Source: Candidatus Bipolaricaulota bacterium (GTDB lineage: Bacteria > Bipolaricaulota > Bipolaricaulia > UBA7950 > UBA9294). From it: a stretch of DNA of 12,373 nucleotides. Shown here piece after piece: positions 12,027-12,373 of the stretch. The notes under the pieces were generated by a model. The model made no database searches. It was not told where the DNA came from and worked only from the letters and a program-made list of their open reading frames with translations. Position numbers and translations under genes: made by a program. Where the stretch lies: contig JAGGSM010000299.1 in assembly GCA_021159105.1 (NCBI GenBank), positions 1-12,373 of the forward strand, given 5' to 3'. Position 1 is the first letter of the stretch; every line of letters starts with the position of its first letter.

Positions 12027-12373
12027 AGTCTTGTATTGTCGCACTCAACGAAACTGGCATCCTTGTTAGAAGCAACAGTGTGACCATTGAAGAATGCTTT
12101 ATTTGGCAGAACAAAGTAGGGAGTATCGTGTTGTGGCCTACTTCCCCGACCTTGTACGATCATTATGAGTTAAACGATAATGAGATAATTTTAAGTCAAT
12201 ATGGGGTTTTGTTGCGAATAGCAGGAAAACTCGACATGTACAACAATACAATCGGGCAAGTTCTATATGGCATCAGTGGTGTCTCGCCGTCGTGCGGATG
12301 GCAAGATGAGAAGTTTGGAAGGGTGCTGTTGACAGGCTTGATTGTTCACGGATCCGCCAATAATGTCCACGGC
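12014..12373 (+). CDS. Partial open frame, possible right-handed beta-helix protein cut by the IS
   Basis: A frame stays open for 120 codons from ATG 12014 to the window edge. Its first four codons lie in the IS right repeat. The other two forward frames are stopped early. I do not recognise the protein. It has short hydrophobic strands alternating with Asn/Gly/Ser turns: ILVRSNSVTIEECFIWQNKV, GVLLRIAGKLDMYNNTIG, VLYGISGV, and GLIVHGSANNVHG. This resembles the coils of parallel beta-helix (NosD/pectate-lyase-like) proteins, where NNT and GSxNNVxG repeats are common. Composition is more AT-rich than genes to the left, suggesting transferred DNA. The native N-terminus is probably missing because the IS lies at the break. 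AGGAGG at 11993-11998 is 15 nt upstream, too far for a good ribosome-binding site. Confidence 0.45.
   Translation, partial: MTRNQSCIVALNETGILVRSNSVTIEECFIWQNKVGSIVLWPTSPTLYDHYELNDNEIILSQYGVLLRIAGKLDMYNNTIGQVLYGISGVSPSCGWQDEKFGRVLLTGLIVHGSANNVHG

Overview
The window is bacterial chromosomal DNA of moderately high GC content. It has a housekeeping core and a repeat- and IS-rich right end. Supporting evidence for a bacterial origin is Shine-Dalgarno sites, sigma-70-type promoters, fabK, mutS2, spoVG and bacterial tRNAs. No gene fixes the phylum. A split transketolase, FabK instead of FabI, MutS2, SpoVG and PKD-like secreted proteins would suit an uncultivated, possibly anaerobic lineage (Bipolaricaulota/Acetothermia is one guess), but this is weak inference.

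Layout. (1) 1-561: two decayed remnants facing away from each other, the C-terminal half of an MmcQ/YjbR-type protein (minus) and a truncated, frameshifted alpha/beta-hydrolase (plus). (2) 697-2929: a tandem pair of ChrB C-terminal-domain (Chrome_Resist) proteins followed by an MFS transporter, probably one transcription unit. (3) 3114-4151: an anchored exported protein with two PKD/Ig-like domains around a Cys/Pro-rich linker. It converges, with a 2-nt gap, on a small DUF898-like membrane protein (minus strand). (4) 4559-4761: a near-consensus promoter driving tRNA-Cys(GCA) and tRNA-Val(GAC). (5) 4890-9074: an orphan transketolase N-terminal half, FabK-type enoyl-ACP reductase and MutS2, closely spaced and co-oriented. 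(6) 9316-9764: a good promoter, spoVG, and tRNA-Gln(TTG), whose first three bases are the spoVG stop codon. (7) 9794-10118: dispersed palindromic hairpin elements of two families. The last abuts a HicA toxin gene whose normal N-terminus is missing; hicB follows with an ATGA overlap. (8) 10658-12026: a complete ISL3-family insertion sequence with 26-bp inverted repeats but no visible target duplication. (9) 12014-window end: an open frame, possibly beta-helix, whose ATG lies inside the right IS repeat.

The most interesting points are the hairpin family and its apparent role in beheading hicA, the spoVG/tRNA-Gln overlap, the divergence of one ChrB copy at presumed ligand positions while a 44-nt block stays identical, the Asn-for-Asp change in the MutS2 Smr motif, and the 15-Cys two-domain exported protein. 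No clearly new multi-gene system is evident.
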